A stretch of DNA of 64,000 bases from Halobacterium litoreum (GTDB taxonomy: Archaea; Halobacteriota; Halobacteria; Halobacteriales; Halobacteriaceae), in contig NZ_CP089466.1 of the NCBI RefSeq assembly GCF_021233415.1, positions 2,418,001-2,482,000 on the forward strand, in the 5' to 3' direction. Every line of letters begins with the position of its first letter. The stretch's first letter is position 1. The notes below the pieces were generated by a model that worked only from the letters and a program-made list of their open reading frames with translations, had not been told where the DNA came from and searched no databases. The position numbers and the translations under genes are program-made. Positions 46,032 through 53,480 of the stretch are shown here, piece after piece.

Positions 46032-46388
46032 TTACCGGAGGTAGTCGCCGGCGCGCTCGCCGAGGCGCGCGGCGGACGCGGTGACGGGGTAGGAGACGAA
46101 CCCGACGACGCTCAGCGCGGCGAGCGCGATGGCGGCGAGGCGCATCTCGTGGCTGGTCGCGCTTGCTATCGCGAGAACGGCGGCAGTCGTCGGCGCCACC
46201 CACGCGCCGGCGATGCGCCGCGGTTCCCCGAAGAAGTAGTACGCTGACAGCAACAGCACCGCCGCGATGGCGAACACCGCCGCCACGTCTGGGCCGGGCC
46301 GGTGGACGAAGGAGGCGGCGTACGCGAGCGCGGCGGCTGCGAGCGTGAGCACGCTCGCGTGGAGGGCTTGGCGCTCGTAGTCGTTCAT
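46032..46388 (-). CDS. Four-helix membrane protein, 118 aa
   Basis: A 118-residue protein with four hydrophobic segments (ASVLTLAAAALAYAASFV, VAAVFAIAAVLLLSAYYFFG, WVAPTTAAVLAIASA, LAAIALAALSVVGFVSYPVT) and short polar ends. No family motif recognised. It ends exactly at the hisG stop (convergent, no gap) and is downstream of another small membrane gene on the same strand. Confidence 0.7.
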   Translation of the reverse strand: MNDYERQALHASVLTLAAAALAYAASFVHRPGPDVAAVFAIAAVLLLSAYYFFGEPRRIAGAWVAPTTAAVLAIASATSHEMRLAAIALAALSVVGFVSYPVTASAARLGERAGDYLR

Positions 46389-46462
46389 ACGCGAAGCGTG
46401 TACCTACCGGACAAAAAACGGGGGCGGGCGTTCTCTCGCCCTGCGAATCTACCCGCGGCGGT

Positions 46463-46822
46463 TCACCCCGGCGCGGTGCCGAGGAGCGCAACCAGGTTCG
46501 CAATCAGCAACACCACGGCGAGCGTGACGACGTAGTGCATCACGACGACGAGCGCGGTGGTGCGGTACTTCACGCGGTAGACCGCGTGGACGGCCGCGAA
46601 GTCCGCGGCGAGGCTGACCGCGACGATGACCAGGGGGCTGTACCGGATGAGCGCCACGGTGACGACGGCGGGCGCGAGGCCGACCAGCGCGGCGCGCTGC
46701 CACGGTACGTCCCCGAGGATGTACGTCGCGGCGGCGTGCGCGGTGAACGCGAACACCACCCAGCCGGCGAGGAACGTCCCGACGAACTGGGGGAGGGTTC
46801 CCGCGGCGGGTTCGACTGCCAC
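46463..46822 (-). CDS. Membrane protein downstream of tbp, 119 aa
   Basis: A 119-residue protein with about four hydrophobic segments (FVGTFLAGWVVFAFTAHA, AALVGLAPAVVTVALI, PLVIVAVSLAADFAAVHAVY, VVMHYVVTLAVVLLIANLVA) and a conserved-looking YRVKYRTT loop. It starts 3 bases after the tbp stop on the same strand, so it is almost certainly cotranscribed with the TATA-binding protein. Function unknown. Confidence 0.75.
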   Translation of the reverse strand: MAVEPAAGTLPQFVGTFLAGWVVFAFTAHAAATYILGDVPWQRAALVGLAPAVVTVALIRYSPLVIVAVSLAADFAAVHAVYRVKYRTTALVVVMHYVVTLAVVLLIANLVALLGTAPG

Positions 46823-46825
46823 GGC

Positions 46826-47386
46826 CTACTCGAGCAGACCGAGTTCTTCGAGCCGGGAGACGATCTTGTCGACGGCGTGTTCGGCGTCTTCGGGCTTCTT
46901 CCCGCCGGTGATGACGAGTTTGCCGGAGCCGAACAGGAGCGCGACGACCTCGGGCTCGTCGAGGCGGTAGACGAGGCCGGGGAACTGCTCGGGCTCGTAC
47001 TCGATGTTCTCCAACCCGAGGCCGATGGCGATGGCGTTGAGGTTGAGTTGGCGTCCGAGGTCGGCGCTCGTGACGATGTTCTGGACGACGATTTCGGGTT
47101 CGTCCTCGACCTGAATGGAGAGCTCGCGGAGTTTGTCGAAGACGATGCGGAGGCTCTCGTGGACGTCGTCGGTGGACTTCGCGCCGGTACAGACGATCTT
47201 ACCGGACCGGAAGATGAGCGCGGCGCTCTTGGGGTCCTGCGTGCGGTAGACGAGCCCCGGGAACTGCTCGGGGTCGTAGTCGGCGCCTTCGAGGTCCATG
47301 GCGACGCTCTGGAGGTCGAGCTCCTGCCCGATTCCCGTCGAGGCGACCACGTTTTCAATGTTGATGGTTTCCTTGGGGTCGGTCAT
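46826..47386 (-). CDS. tbp: TATA-box-binding protein
   Basis: A 186-residue general transcription factor with the two direct repeats of the saddle fold (about 7-95 and 98-186). Each repeat has FPGLVYR followed by A-L-I/L-F-x-SGK-I/L-V-C/I-T-GxK. The pairs are EQFPGLVYRTQDPKSAALIF with SGKIVCTGAKS, and EQFPGLVYRLDEPEVVALLF with SGKLVITGGKK. Haloarchaea carry several TBPs; this chromosomal copy with unmodified repeats resembles the housekeeping TbpE type. Its own promoter has TTTATAAA at 47414-47421, with an inverted repeat between that and the start codon. Confidence 0.97.
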   Translation of the reverse strand: MTDPKETINIENVVASTGIGQELDLQSVAMDLEGADYDPEQFPGLVYRTQDPKSAALIFRSGKIVCTGAKSTDDVHESLRIVFDKLRELSIQVEDEPEIVVQNIVTSADLGRQLNLNAIAIGLGLENIEYEPEQFPGLVYRLDEPEVVALLFGSGKLVITGGKKPEDAEHAVDKIVSRLEELGLLE

Positions 47387-47392
47387 CGTTCG

Positions 47393-47423
47393 CCTTAAAT
47401 CACGTATTTAAGGTTTATAAAGG
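47393..47423 (-). promoter_or_regulatory. tbp promoter with inverted repeat over the start site
   Basis: On the minus strand TTTATAAACC is followed directly by CCTTAAAT-ACGTG-ATTTAAGG (arms 47406-47413 and 47393-47400), ending 6 bases before the tbp ATG. The perfect 8-bp arms cover the expected transcription start, the position of a repressor operator. The divergent methyltransferase gene uses the same 115-base gap. Confidence 0.6.
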
Positions 47424-47501
47424 TTGGTAGTCCGGGCAGTATCCTCTCATATACCCCGCGAGGCCGGTAGTCTGATTGCCCGCCGGCGCCGACCTGCCCG
47501 C

Positions 47502-48464
47502 GTGTTCGTCATCGAACTCGGCGGCGACGACGACGAGTTCGCCGCCGCCGAAGCGCGCGCCGCGGCCCCCGACGCCCGCGTCGTCGCCCCCGGCCTCGCC
47601 GTCGCCGACACCGTGGACCGCGAGCGGTTCGCCGGCCTCGCGTACGCCCACCGTGCCAGCGGGTCGGTCGCCGACACCGACGCGAGCGTCGAGTCCGCGG
47701 TCGACGCGCTCCGCGACGCCCCAATCGACCGTGAAGGCACCGTCGCCGTCCGCGCGCGCAACGTCCGCAACACGACCGAGGTGGCTACCCAGAAGGCCGA
47801 GCGCGCGCTCGGCGGCGTCCTCGTGGACCGCGGCTTCGAGGTGGACCTCGACGACCCGGACCACGAACTGCGCGCACTATTCTCGGGGGACGAGTGTCAT
47901 CTCGGCTGGCTGGCCGTCGAGTCGGTGCGGGACTACGGCGACCGGAAACCCACCGACCGCCCGTTCTTCCAGCCGGGGAGCATGGACCCCCTGCTCGCGC
48001 GCGCCGTCTGCAACCTCGCCCGAGTCACCCCGGGCGACCGCGTGCTCGACCCGATGTGCGGGACCGGCGGCGTGCTCATCGAGGCGGGCTTGCTCGGCGC
48101 GCGACCGCTCGGCACGGACGCGCAAGCGAAGATGACGCGGGGCGCCCGCGAGAACCTCGCGCATTTCCTCGATTCCTTCGACGTGGCGCGCGCCGACGCC
48201 ACCAGCCTCCCGCTCCGGGACGACAGCGTCGACGCCGCCGTCTTCGACGCGCCCTACGGCCGCCAGTCGAAAATCGAGACCCACGACCTCTCGGACCTCG
48301 TGGGCGGCGCGCTCGCGGAGGTCCGCCGGGTCGCGGACCGCTGCGTGCTCGTCGCGGACCGCGACTGGCGCGAGGAAGCGGAAGCCGCGGGCTGGACGGT
48401 CGAATCCCGGTTCGAGCGCCGCGTCCACCGGTCGCTCACGCGGTACGTCCTCGTCCTCGCGTAG
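47502..48464 (+). CDS. THUMP-domain RNA methyltransferase (tRNA G10-N2 type)
   Basis: A protein of about 320 residues from a GTG start (VFVIELGGDDDEFAAAE). The N-terminal half is a THUMP-like RNA-binding region, and the C-terminal half is a SAM methyltransferase with motif I DRVLDPMCGTGGVLIEAGLL and motif IV DAPYGRQSK. The DPMCGTGG plus D-PPYG-like pair is typical of the Trm11/TrmG10 family that modifies tRNA guanosine-10. In the catalytic motif the usual DPPYG is DAPYG here. The GTG is chosen over a TTG at 47424, because the latter would lie inside the divergent tbp promoter. Confidence 0.88.
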   Translation: MFVIELGGDDDEFAAAEARAAAPDARVVAPGLAVADTVDRERFAGLAYAHRASGSVADTDASVESAVDALRDAPIDREGTVAVRARNVRNTTEVATQKAERALGGVLVDRGFEVDLDDPDHELRALFSGDECHLGWLAVESVRDYGDRKPTDRPFFQPGSMDPLLARAVCNLARVTPGDRVLDPMCGTGGVLIEAGLLGARPLGTDAQAKMTRGARENLAHFLDSFDVARADATSLPLRDDSVDAAVFDAPYGRQSKIETHDLSDLVGGALAEVRRVADRCVLVADRDWREEAEAAGWTVESRFERRVHRSLTRYVLVLA

Positions 48465-48815
48465 TCAAGGCCGGTAGTAATCCACGACCGCCGCCACGAC
48501 CACCGAGACGGCGACGACGGCGAGCGCCGCCGCCCGGTGCTCGCCCAGCGGCTGGAGGCCGAGCGCGAGCATCACGCCGGTCGCGAGGAGGTAGCCCGCG
48601 AAACAGACGAACCAGACGGTGTCGTAGTCGAAGGGCGCCTGCTCGGCGGCGACCGCCCACCCGACGACGAAGCCGGGCGCGAGCAGCGCGAACAACCCCC
48701 ACCACGGCGTACTCGACGGCACGACCGCCTGCAGGACGAGCGACACGGGAAGCGCCACCATCAGTATCGACCCGAGCACGATACCGACGCGCTCCAGTTG
48801 GTCGGCCAGAGACAC
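48465..48815 (-). CDS. Four-helix membrane protein, 116 aa
   Basis: A 116-residue protein with hydrophobic segments VGIVLGSILMVALPVSLVL, WWGLFALLAPGFVVGWAVAA, VWFVCFAGYLLATGVMLALG and AAALAVVAVSVVVAAVVDYY. No family recognised. It follows rfcC by 30 bases... in genome order, but it is on the minus strand upstream of nothing close, so it is probably cotranscribed after rfcC. It is convergent with the methyltransferase gene with no gap. Confidence 0.7.
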   Translation of the reverse strand: MSLADQLERVGIVLGSILMVALPVSLVLQAVVPSSTPWWGLFALLAPGFVVGWAVAAEQAPFDYDTVWFVCFAGYLLATGVMLALGLQPLGEHRAAALAVVAVSVVVAAVVDYYRP

Positions 48816-48845
48816 AGTGTCCGTCGGTCGCGGCGCGTAGAAAAT

Positions 48846-49850
48846 CTACCGACCGAACTCCGCGAGCAGGCGGCCGAGTTGGATGCGGTCGCTGTTCCCC
48901 TGCGTGAGGTCGAACTCCACGTCGCCCGCGAGCCGGTGGAGTTGTGCGAGTTCGTCGCCGGAGTACCGGGAGCGCCCGACGTCGAGGAGTTCGCGCAGGA
49001 CTTCCTCGCCGTCCATCCCCTCGTCGACGAGCAGGTCGTCGAGGGTCTTCCGGGCGTCCGTGAAGTCGCCGGCCTCGGCGTCGTCGAGCATCGACTCGAC
49101 GGCGTCGTCGGCGCCCACGTCCTGTAGCGTCTCGTAGGCAGCGTTCATCGTCACCTCGCCCGCCTGCTCGGCGGTGGTCTGCGCGCCGAGAATCGCCTTC
49201 CGGAGGTTGCCCTCGGCGTACCCCGCGACGAACTCCAGGCCGTCCTCGTCGTGGTCGACGCCCTCGGCTTCCACGATGTCGCGGAGGACGGCGACCGTCT
49301 CGTCGGGCGTCGGCGCGCGCACCGAGACGGGGAAACACCGCGAGTGAATCGGCGGGATGAGTTTCGACGGCTGGCGGGTCGTGATGACAAACTGCGTCGC
49401 CTCGTGGTGGCGCTCCATCACGCGCCGGAGCGCCTGCTGGAAGTCCTCACGGATGGCCTCGGCGTTGTCCAACACGATGGTGTTGTAGTCGCCGGAGACC
49501 GGCGGGTAACTCGCGGACTCCTTCAGGACGTGGTTGATGAGGTCGGCCTTCGAGGAGTTCCGGCGGCGCTTCGAGTCGATGAAGGAGGCGAAACGCGGGT
49601 CTTCGCTGACCTCCTTTTTCGTCATGCCGAAGAAGTCAGCGACGTTCAGTTCCACGAGGTCGTTCTCGGGGTCCGCGTGGGCTTCGTCGGCGAGCGCGCG
49701 CACCGCCGCCGTCTTCCCGGCGCCCTCGGGCCCGTAGACGACGAGGTTCACGGGTTCGTCGACGGCGTCGCGGAGGCGGTCCCGCACGTCCGCCTGCGGG
49801 AGGTCCGCGAGCGTCGGCGCGTGCGTGTCGGTCCACAGCGGAGCGTCCAT
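48846..49850 (-). CDS. rfcC: Replication factor C small-subunit paralogue (RfcC-like)
   Basis: A 334-residue AAA+ clamp-loader subunit. Walker A is GPEGAGKT (40-47), Walker B is VLDNAEAI (DNAE at 128-131, where active subunits have DEAD/DEAH-like acid pairs), and the SRC sensor is IHSRCFPV; an RFC collar domain follows. The weakened Walker B fits an ATP-binding rather than hydrolysing subunit, as in the third RFC protein of haloarchaea. It works with RfcA and RfcB to load PCNA. The start MDAPLWTDTHAP is typical. Confidence 0.9.
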   Translation of the reverse strand: MDAPLWTDTHAPTLADLPQADVRDRLRDAVDEPVNLVVYGPEGAGKTAAVRALADEAHADPENDLVELNVADFFGMTKKEVSEDPRFASFIDSKRRRNSSKADLINHVLKESASYPPVSGDYNTIVLDNAEAIREDFQQALRRVMERHHEATQFVITTRQPSKLIPPIHSRCFPVSVRAPTPDETVAVLRDIVEAEGVDHDEDGLEFVAGYAEGNLRKAILGAQTTAEQAGEVTMNAAYETLQDVGADDAVESMLDDAEAGDFTDARKTLDDLLVDEGMDGEEVLRELLDVGRSRYSGDELAQLHRLAGDVEFDLTQGNSDRIQLGRLLAEFGR

Positions 49851-49904
49851 CGGCTACGGGTAGCCGCTACGGGGCAAAGAAAGAGTCGGTCCGGCGAGTC
49901 GGAG

Positions 49905-51098
49905 TCAGGCGACGGTGACGTTCGCCGCGTCCGTCACCGGCTGGCCGTTCGTCACGTACGGGCCGTCGTCCTCGCCCTCGCTGTCCACGAAGTCGTACGT
50001 CTCGTCGTCCGTGGTTTCGAGGTGGGGCATCGCGATGAGCGTGTCGTCCTCGGCCATCGCCTCGTCCAGCGTCACCTCGACGTTCTCGTAGTGGCCGGGT
50101 TCGAGGTACTCGGAGACGCCGACGACGCTCCCCGTGACCTCACCGTCGAGGAGCGAACTGTCGTGAATCGTGACGTAGCCGCCCTCCGGGAGGTAGGCTT
50201 CGTCGACGGTCACCGTCGAGCCGTTGGTCTCCTGTTCGTCGATGTCGACCTGCGCGTTCTCCGTGACCGTGATGGTCGCGAACTCGCTGGAGTTGTACGT
50301 CGTCACGCCGTGAATGTACTCGTCCGTCGGGACGCCGGTGGTGTCCACCTCGAAGGTGACCGTCGTCTCGTTGTTCGCGGGGACGGTCACGCGTTCGTGG
50401 ACGACGACGTCGACGCTCCCGCCTTCGAGGCGGAACGCCACGTCCTCGGTGCGCTCGGCGGGGTCCTCGTTGACGAGCGTCGCTTCGACCGTCACCGTGG
50501 AGTTCGGCGCGGCGTAGTTCGGTGCGACGAGGTTCGACACGACGATGCCGCGCGTCCGGGTCTCTTCGGCGTCGCCGAAGGTCACTTTCGCGCTGTCGAC
50601 GACGGCCTGCCCGCCGGTAGTGTACGGGCCGTCCTCGCTCCCGTTCGTCGCGACGAAGTCGTAGGTCTCGTCGTCGCCGGTTTCGAGGTGCGGCATCGCG
50701 ACGAGCACTTCGCTGCCGTTCGGCGGCGTGGCGTTCTCGAAGTCCGCGCCGGATACGCCCTCGTAGAGCGTCACGGTGACGTTCTCGTGGGTGCCGGCGT
50801 CGAGATACTCGGAGACGCCGACGACGCTCCCGAGCGCGTCGCCCTCGAAGAGCGTGTCGTCGTGGATGGTGACGTAGCCGCCCTCGGGCAGCGTGACGTT
50901 CCGGACGGTGACGGTGCCGTCCTCGACGGTCTGGTCGTCGAAGGCGACGGTCGCGTTCGCTTCCTGGACGGTCGCTGTCGTCGCGTCAACGGTGGTGTCT
51001 GTGGTTGCTGTCGCGTGCGATGCTGTGGCCGCCGTCGCGCCGCCCCAGAGGACGAGCGCGCCGACGACGGCGATGACTGCGAGTCTGCGTACGTTCAT
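49905..51098 (-). CDS. Secreted protein with two DUF7282 domains
   Basis: A 397-residue exported protein with a signal peptide at 1-30 (MNVRRLAVIAVVGALVLWGG, cleavage near ATASHA). Two copies of the DUF7282 module share LPEGGYVTIHD, GSVVGVSEYL, MPHLET-DDETYDFV and DGPY; they lie at about 52-170 and 280-397. Between them is a beta-rich CARDB-like region (APNYAAPNSTVTVEATLVNE, TVPANNETTVTFEVD). The module recurs in haloarchaeal cell-surface proteins of unknown role. No C-terminal anchor, so it may be released or held by partners. Confidence 0.85.
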   Translation of the reverse strand: MNVRRLAVIAVVGALVLWGGATAATASHATATTDTTVDATTATVQEANATVAFDDQTVEDGTVTVRNVTLPEGGYVTIHDDTLFEGDALGSVVGVSEYLDAGTHENVTVTLYEGVSGADFENATPPNGSEVLVAMPHLETGDDETYDFVATNGSEDGPYTTGGQAVVDSAKVTFGDAEETRTRGIVVSNLVAPNYAAPNSTVTVEATLVNEDPAERTEDVAFRLEGGSVDVVVHERVTVPANNETTVTFEVDTTGVPTDEYIHGVTTYNSSEFATITVTENAQVDIDEQETNGSTVTVDEAYLPEGGYVTIHDSSLLDGEVTGSVVGVSEYLEPGHYENVEVTLDEAMAEDDTLIAMPHLETTDDETYDFVDSEGEDDGPYVTNGQPVTDAANVTVA

Positions 51099-51349
51099 GT
51101 GTAAGGACACACCTGCAAGGAGTGTGACAGCACTCGCGCGAGCATAAACCGGTCAGATAGTTAACGCCAGTTTCGAAGTATACAGAGCCGCTACGCCGAC
51201 GAAACGCCGTCGTACTCGTTTCTAGTCGTGGGAGCGTGCGACCACAATCCGACCGTACCCTTCGACAATCCTATCCTACCTCTGATGTTTTCGGGGCGGT
51301 GCGCCCGGCTATCGGTGTCGTTTTGCGCGCGGCCCGCGCACGTCGCTGT

Positions 51350-52279
51350 ATGACCCTACAGGTGACGTTCCTCGGGACGAGCGCCGCCGTCCCCACGACG
51401 GAGCGCAACCCCAGTTCGGTGTTCGTCCGGCGCGAGGGCGACGCCTTCCTCTTCGACGCCGGCGAGGGGACCCAGCGCCAGATGATGCGGTACGGCACCG
51501 GGTTCGACGTCTCCGACGTGTTCGTCACGCACGCCCACGGCGACCACGTCTTCGGCCTCCCCGGCCTCGTCCACACGCTCGACTTCAACGACCGCGAGGA
51601 CCCCCTCACGATTCACGTGCCGCGGGGCGTCCGCGAGCAGGTCGCCGACCTCGTGTTCGCCGTCGGCGGCGACACCGGCTTCCCCGTCCGCATCCGCGAG
51701 GTGGCGGCCGGCGAGACGGTCCTCGACCGCGAAGCGTACGAGATTCGGACGTTCACCACCGACCACCGCACCGACTCCGTCGGGTACGCGCTCGTCGAGG
51801 ACGACCGGAAGGGGCGCTTCGACCGCGAACACGCGGAGGAACTCGGCGTCCCCGTCGGCCCGAAGTTCTCCCGGTTGCACGACGGACAGGCCGTCGAACT
51901 GGAGGACGGCACCGTCGTCGAACCCGAGCAGGTCGTCGGCGACCCGCGACCCGGCCGAACCATCGTCTACACGGGCGACACGCGCCCCCACGACGCCGTC
52001 CGCGAGGCCGCCGACGGCGCCGACCTCCTGATTCACGACGCGACGTTCGCGAACGACGCCAACGAGCGCGCCGCCCAGACCGGCCACTCCACGGCCGGCG
52101 AGGCCGCGAAGATAGCCGCTGAAGCGGGCGTCCGAGCGCTCGCGCTGACACACGTCTCCTCGCGGTACGCGGGCGACGCCCGCGAACTCAAGCGCGACGC
52201 CGAGAAGGGATTCCCCGGCGAGGTGTTCGTCGCCCACGACGGCATGGAGTACGACGTGACGTTCCCCGACACCGACTAA
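51350..52279 (+). CDS. rnz: Ribonuclease Z
   Basis: A 309-residue metallo-beta-lactamase endonuclease that trims tRNA 3' trailers. HAHGDH is at 61-66 (FVTHAHGDHVFGLPGL), preceded by the N-terminal FLGTSAAVPT and FDAGEGTQRQ. Later ligands are YTGDTRPHDAV, HDATFAND, the HST motif GHSTAGEAAKIA and the final THVSSRY. No exosite insertion problem is seen. Since the tRNA genes here do not encode CCA, the enzyme prepares ends for CCA addition. Its stop overlaps the convergent DICT gene by 4 bases. Confidence 0.95.
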   Translation: MTLQVTFLGTSAAVPTTERNPSSVFVRREGDAFLFDAGEGTQRQMMRYGTGFDVSDVFVTHAHGDHVFGLPGLVHTLDFNDREDPLTIHVPRGVREQVADLVFAVGGDTGFPVRIREVAAGETVLDREAYEIRTFTTDHRTDSVGYALVEDDRKGRFDREHAEELGVPVGPKFSRLHDGQAVELEDGTVVEPEQVVGDPRPGRTIVYTGDTRPHDAVREAADGADLLIHDATFANDANERAAQTGHSTAGEAAKIAAEAGVRALALTHVSSRYAGDARELKRDAEKGFPGEVFVAHDGMEYDVTFPDTD

Positions 52280-52986
52280 GCGAGTCCGCGCACCGCCGCG
52301 AGCGCCGCGTCCACGAACTCGGGTTCGTACGTCCACGCGCCGTAGTAGTCGTTCTCGCCGCGTTGCTCCGCGACCAGCGCGCTCTGCTGGTCGGTGCCGC
52401 CGCCGTCGAACACCACGAACCAGTACCGTCCGACCGCCGAGGACGGCGACGCGTGGACGGTGACTGGCGACTCGTCGAGGGCGTCGGTGTCCGCGGACGG
52501 GACGACGTAGACGTGGACGTCGAGGCGGGTACCGGCTGCGAGGCGACGGTACACCGGTCGCTGCGCCTCGAACGCCGCGAGCGACTGGAAGCCGGCGTGG
52601 AGTTCGCCGCGGCCCGTGCGCCACGCGCGGTCCTCTATCTCGCGGGCGGTCGCGAGCAGTTGTCGGCGCGTCAGCGACGCGAAGACGGTGTCGTCGAACA
52701 GGTCGAACAGCGCGCGGTGGGCCGGCGGGAGGGCGTCGCGGTCGAACGCGCGAGCGCTCGGCGGTTCGAGGAACGCGCGGAGGTCGGCGACGGTGACGGC
52801 GGCGACGAACTCGCCGGCCTCGTACACCGCGACGAACGGGTCGGGACCGCCCTCGGGGAGGCGGCGGAAGTCGACGTCGACGTTTCGCGCGTCGAACTGG
52901 GCGGCGAACGCCCCCGGTTCCGGCGCGAAGTGGACGAGTGACTTCCGGCGGCGACTCGCCGCGTCGACCACGTCTGCGAGCGTCAT
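52276..52986 (-). CDS. DICT sensory domain protein
   Basis: A 236-residue protein with the DICT domain, a predicted light- or redox-sensing fold found in haloarchaea and cyanobacteria. Visible blocks are SLVHFAPEPGAFAAQF, VAVYEAGEFVAAVTVADL, FLEPPSARAFDRDALPP and the C-terminal YWFVVFDGGG with ENDYYGAWTYEP. The start overlaps the stop of the HTH gene (ATGA), so the two form a translationally coupled pair. The 3' end overlaps rnz by 4 bases. Confidence 0.85.
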   Translation of the reverse strand: MTLADVVDAASRRRKSLVHFAPEPGAFAAQFDARNVDVDFRRLPEGGPDPFVAVYEAGEFVAAVTVADLRAFLEPPSARAFDRDALPPAHRALFDLFDDTVFASLTRRQLLATAREIEDRAWRTGRGELHAGFQSLAAFEAQRPVYRRLAAGTRLDVHVYVVPSADTDALDESPVTVHASPSSAVGRYWFVVFDGGGTDQQSALVAEQRGENDYYGAWTYEPEFVDAALAAVRGLA

Positions 52987-53381
52987 TCGACGCCTGCGAC
53001 GGCGCGGTCGTACTCGTAGGCGTCTCGAATGAGTTCGCTGGCGCCCGCTGGCACGTCCGCGAGCGAGACGTTGCCGGCGTCCCACTCGACGAGCCCCGCG
53101 TTCGCGAGCCGCGGGAGGTGGACGTGGTGGAGGGAGACGGCGATGCGTTCGCGGTCGGCGGCGTCGACGACGTCGGTGTCGGCCAGTTGCCACCCGGCCA
53201 GCACGTCCACGAGGTCGTCGACGGCCACCTCGTCTTCCGCGCGCAGATACCAGAGGACGCGGCGGCGAGTCGCGTCCGCGAGCGCGACGAACAGGTCGTC
53301 CGGGTCGGGGCCGTCGACCGCGGCGTCGCTCCGCGGTGGCCCGGCCTCGGACTGCGCAGGTGTGTCGTCTCGGTTCACCAT
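52983..53381 (-). CDS. Haloarchaeal HTH protein (DUF7344 type) coupled to DICT
   Basis: A 132-residue protein with a single winged-helix domain at about 30-110 (DDLFVALADATRRRVLWYLRAE, VDDLVDVLAGW, RIAVSLHHVHLPRLANAGLV). An acidic N-terminus precedes it. Haloarchaeal proteins of this type are usually partners of DICT or bat-like sensors. Its stop overlaps the DICT start. It is divergent from the DUF460 gene, so it could act on the shared promoter region, but no operator is identified. Confidence 0.8.
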   Translation of the reverse strand: MVNRDDTPAQSEAGPPRSDAAVDGPDPDDLFVALADATRRRVLWYLRAEDEVAVDDLVDVLAGWQLADTDVVDAADRERIAVSLHHVHLPRLANAGLVEWDAGNVSLADVPAGASELIRDAYEYDRAVAGVE

Positions 53382-53480
53382 CCGGTCGGACGAACTGTTT
53401 GGTACGTCATCACTTACCTGTTTCTCCCAGTTTGCGGCCCGCCGTGAACTTATTAGCCGCCGAACCCTACGTTCCGAAAC

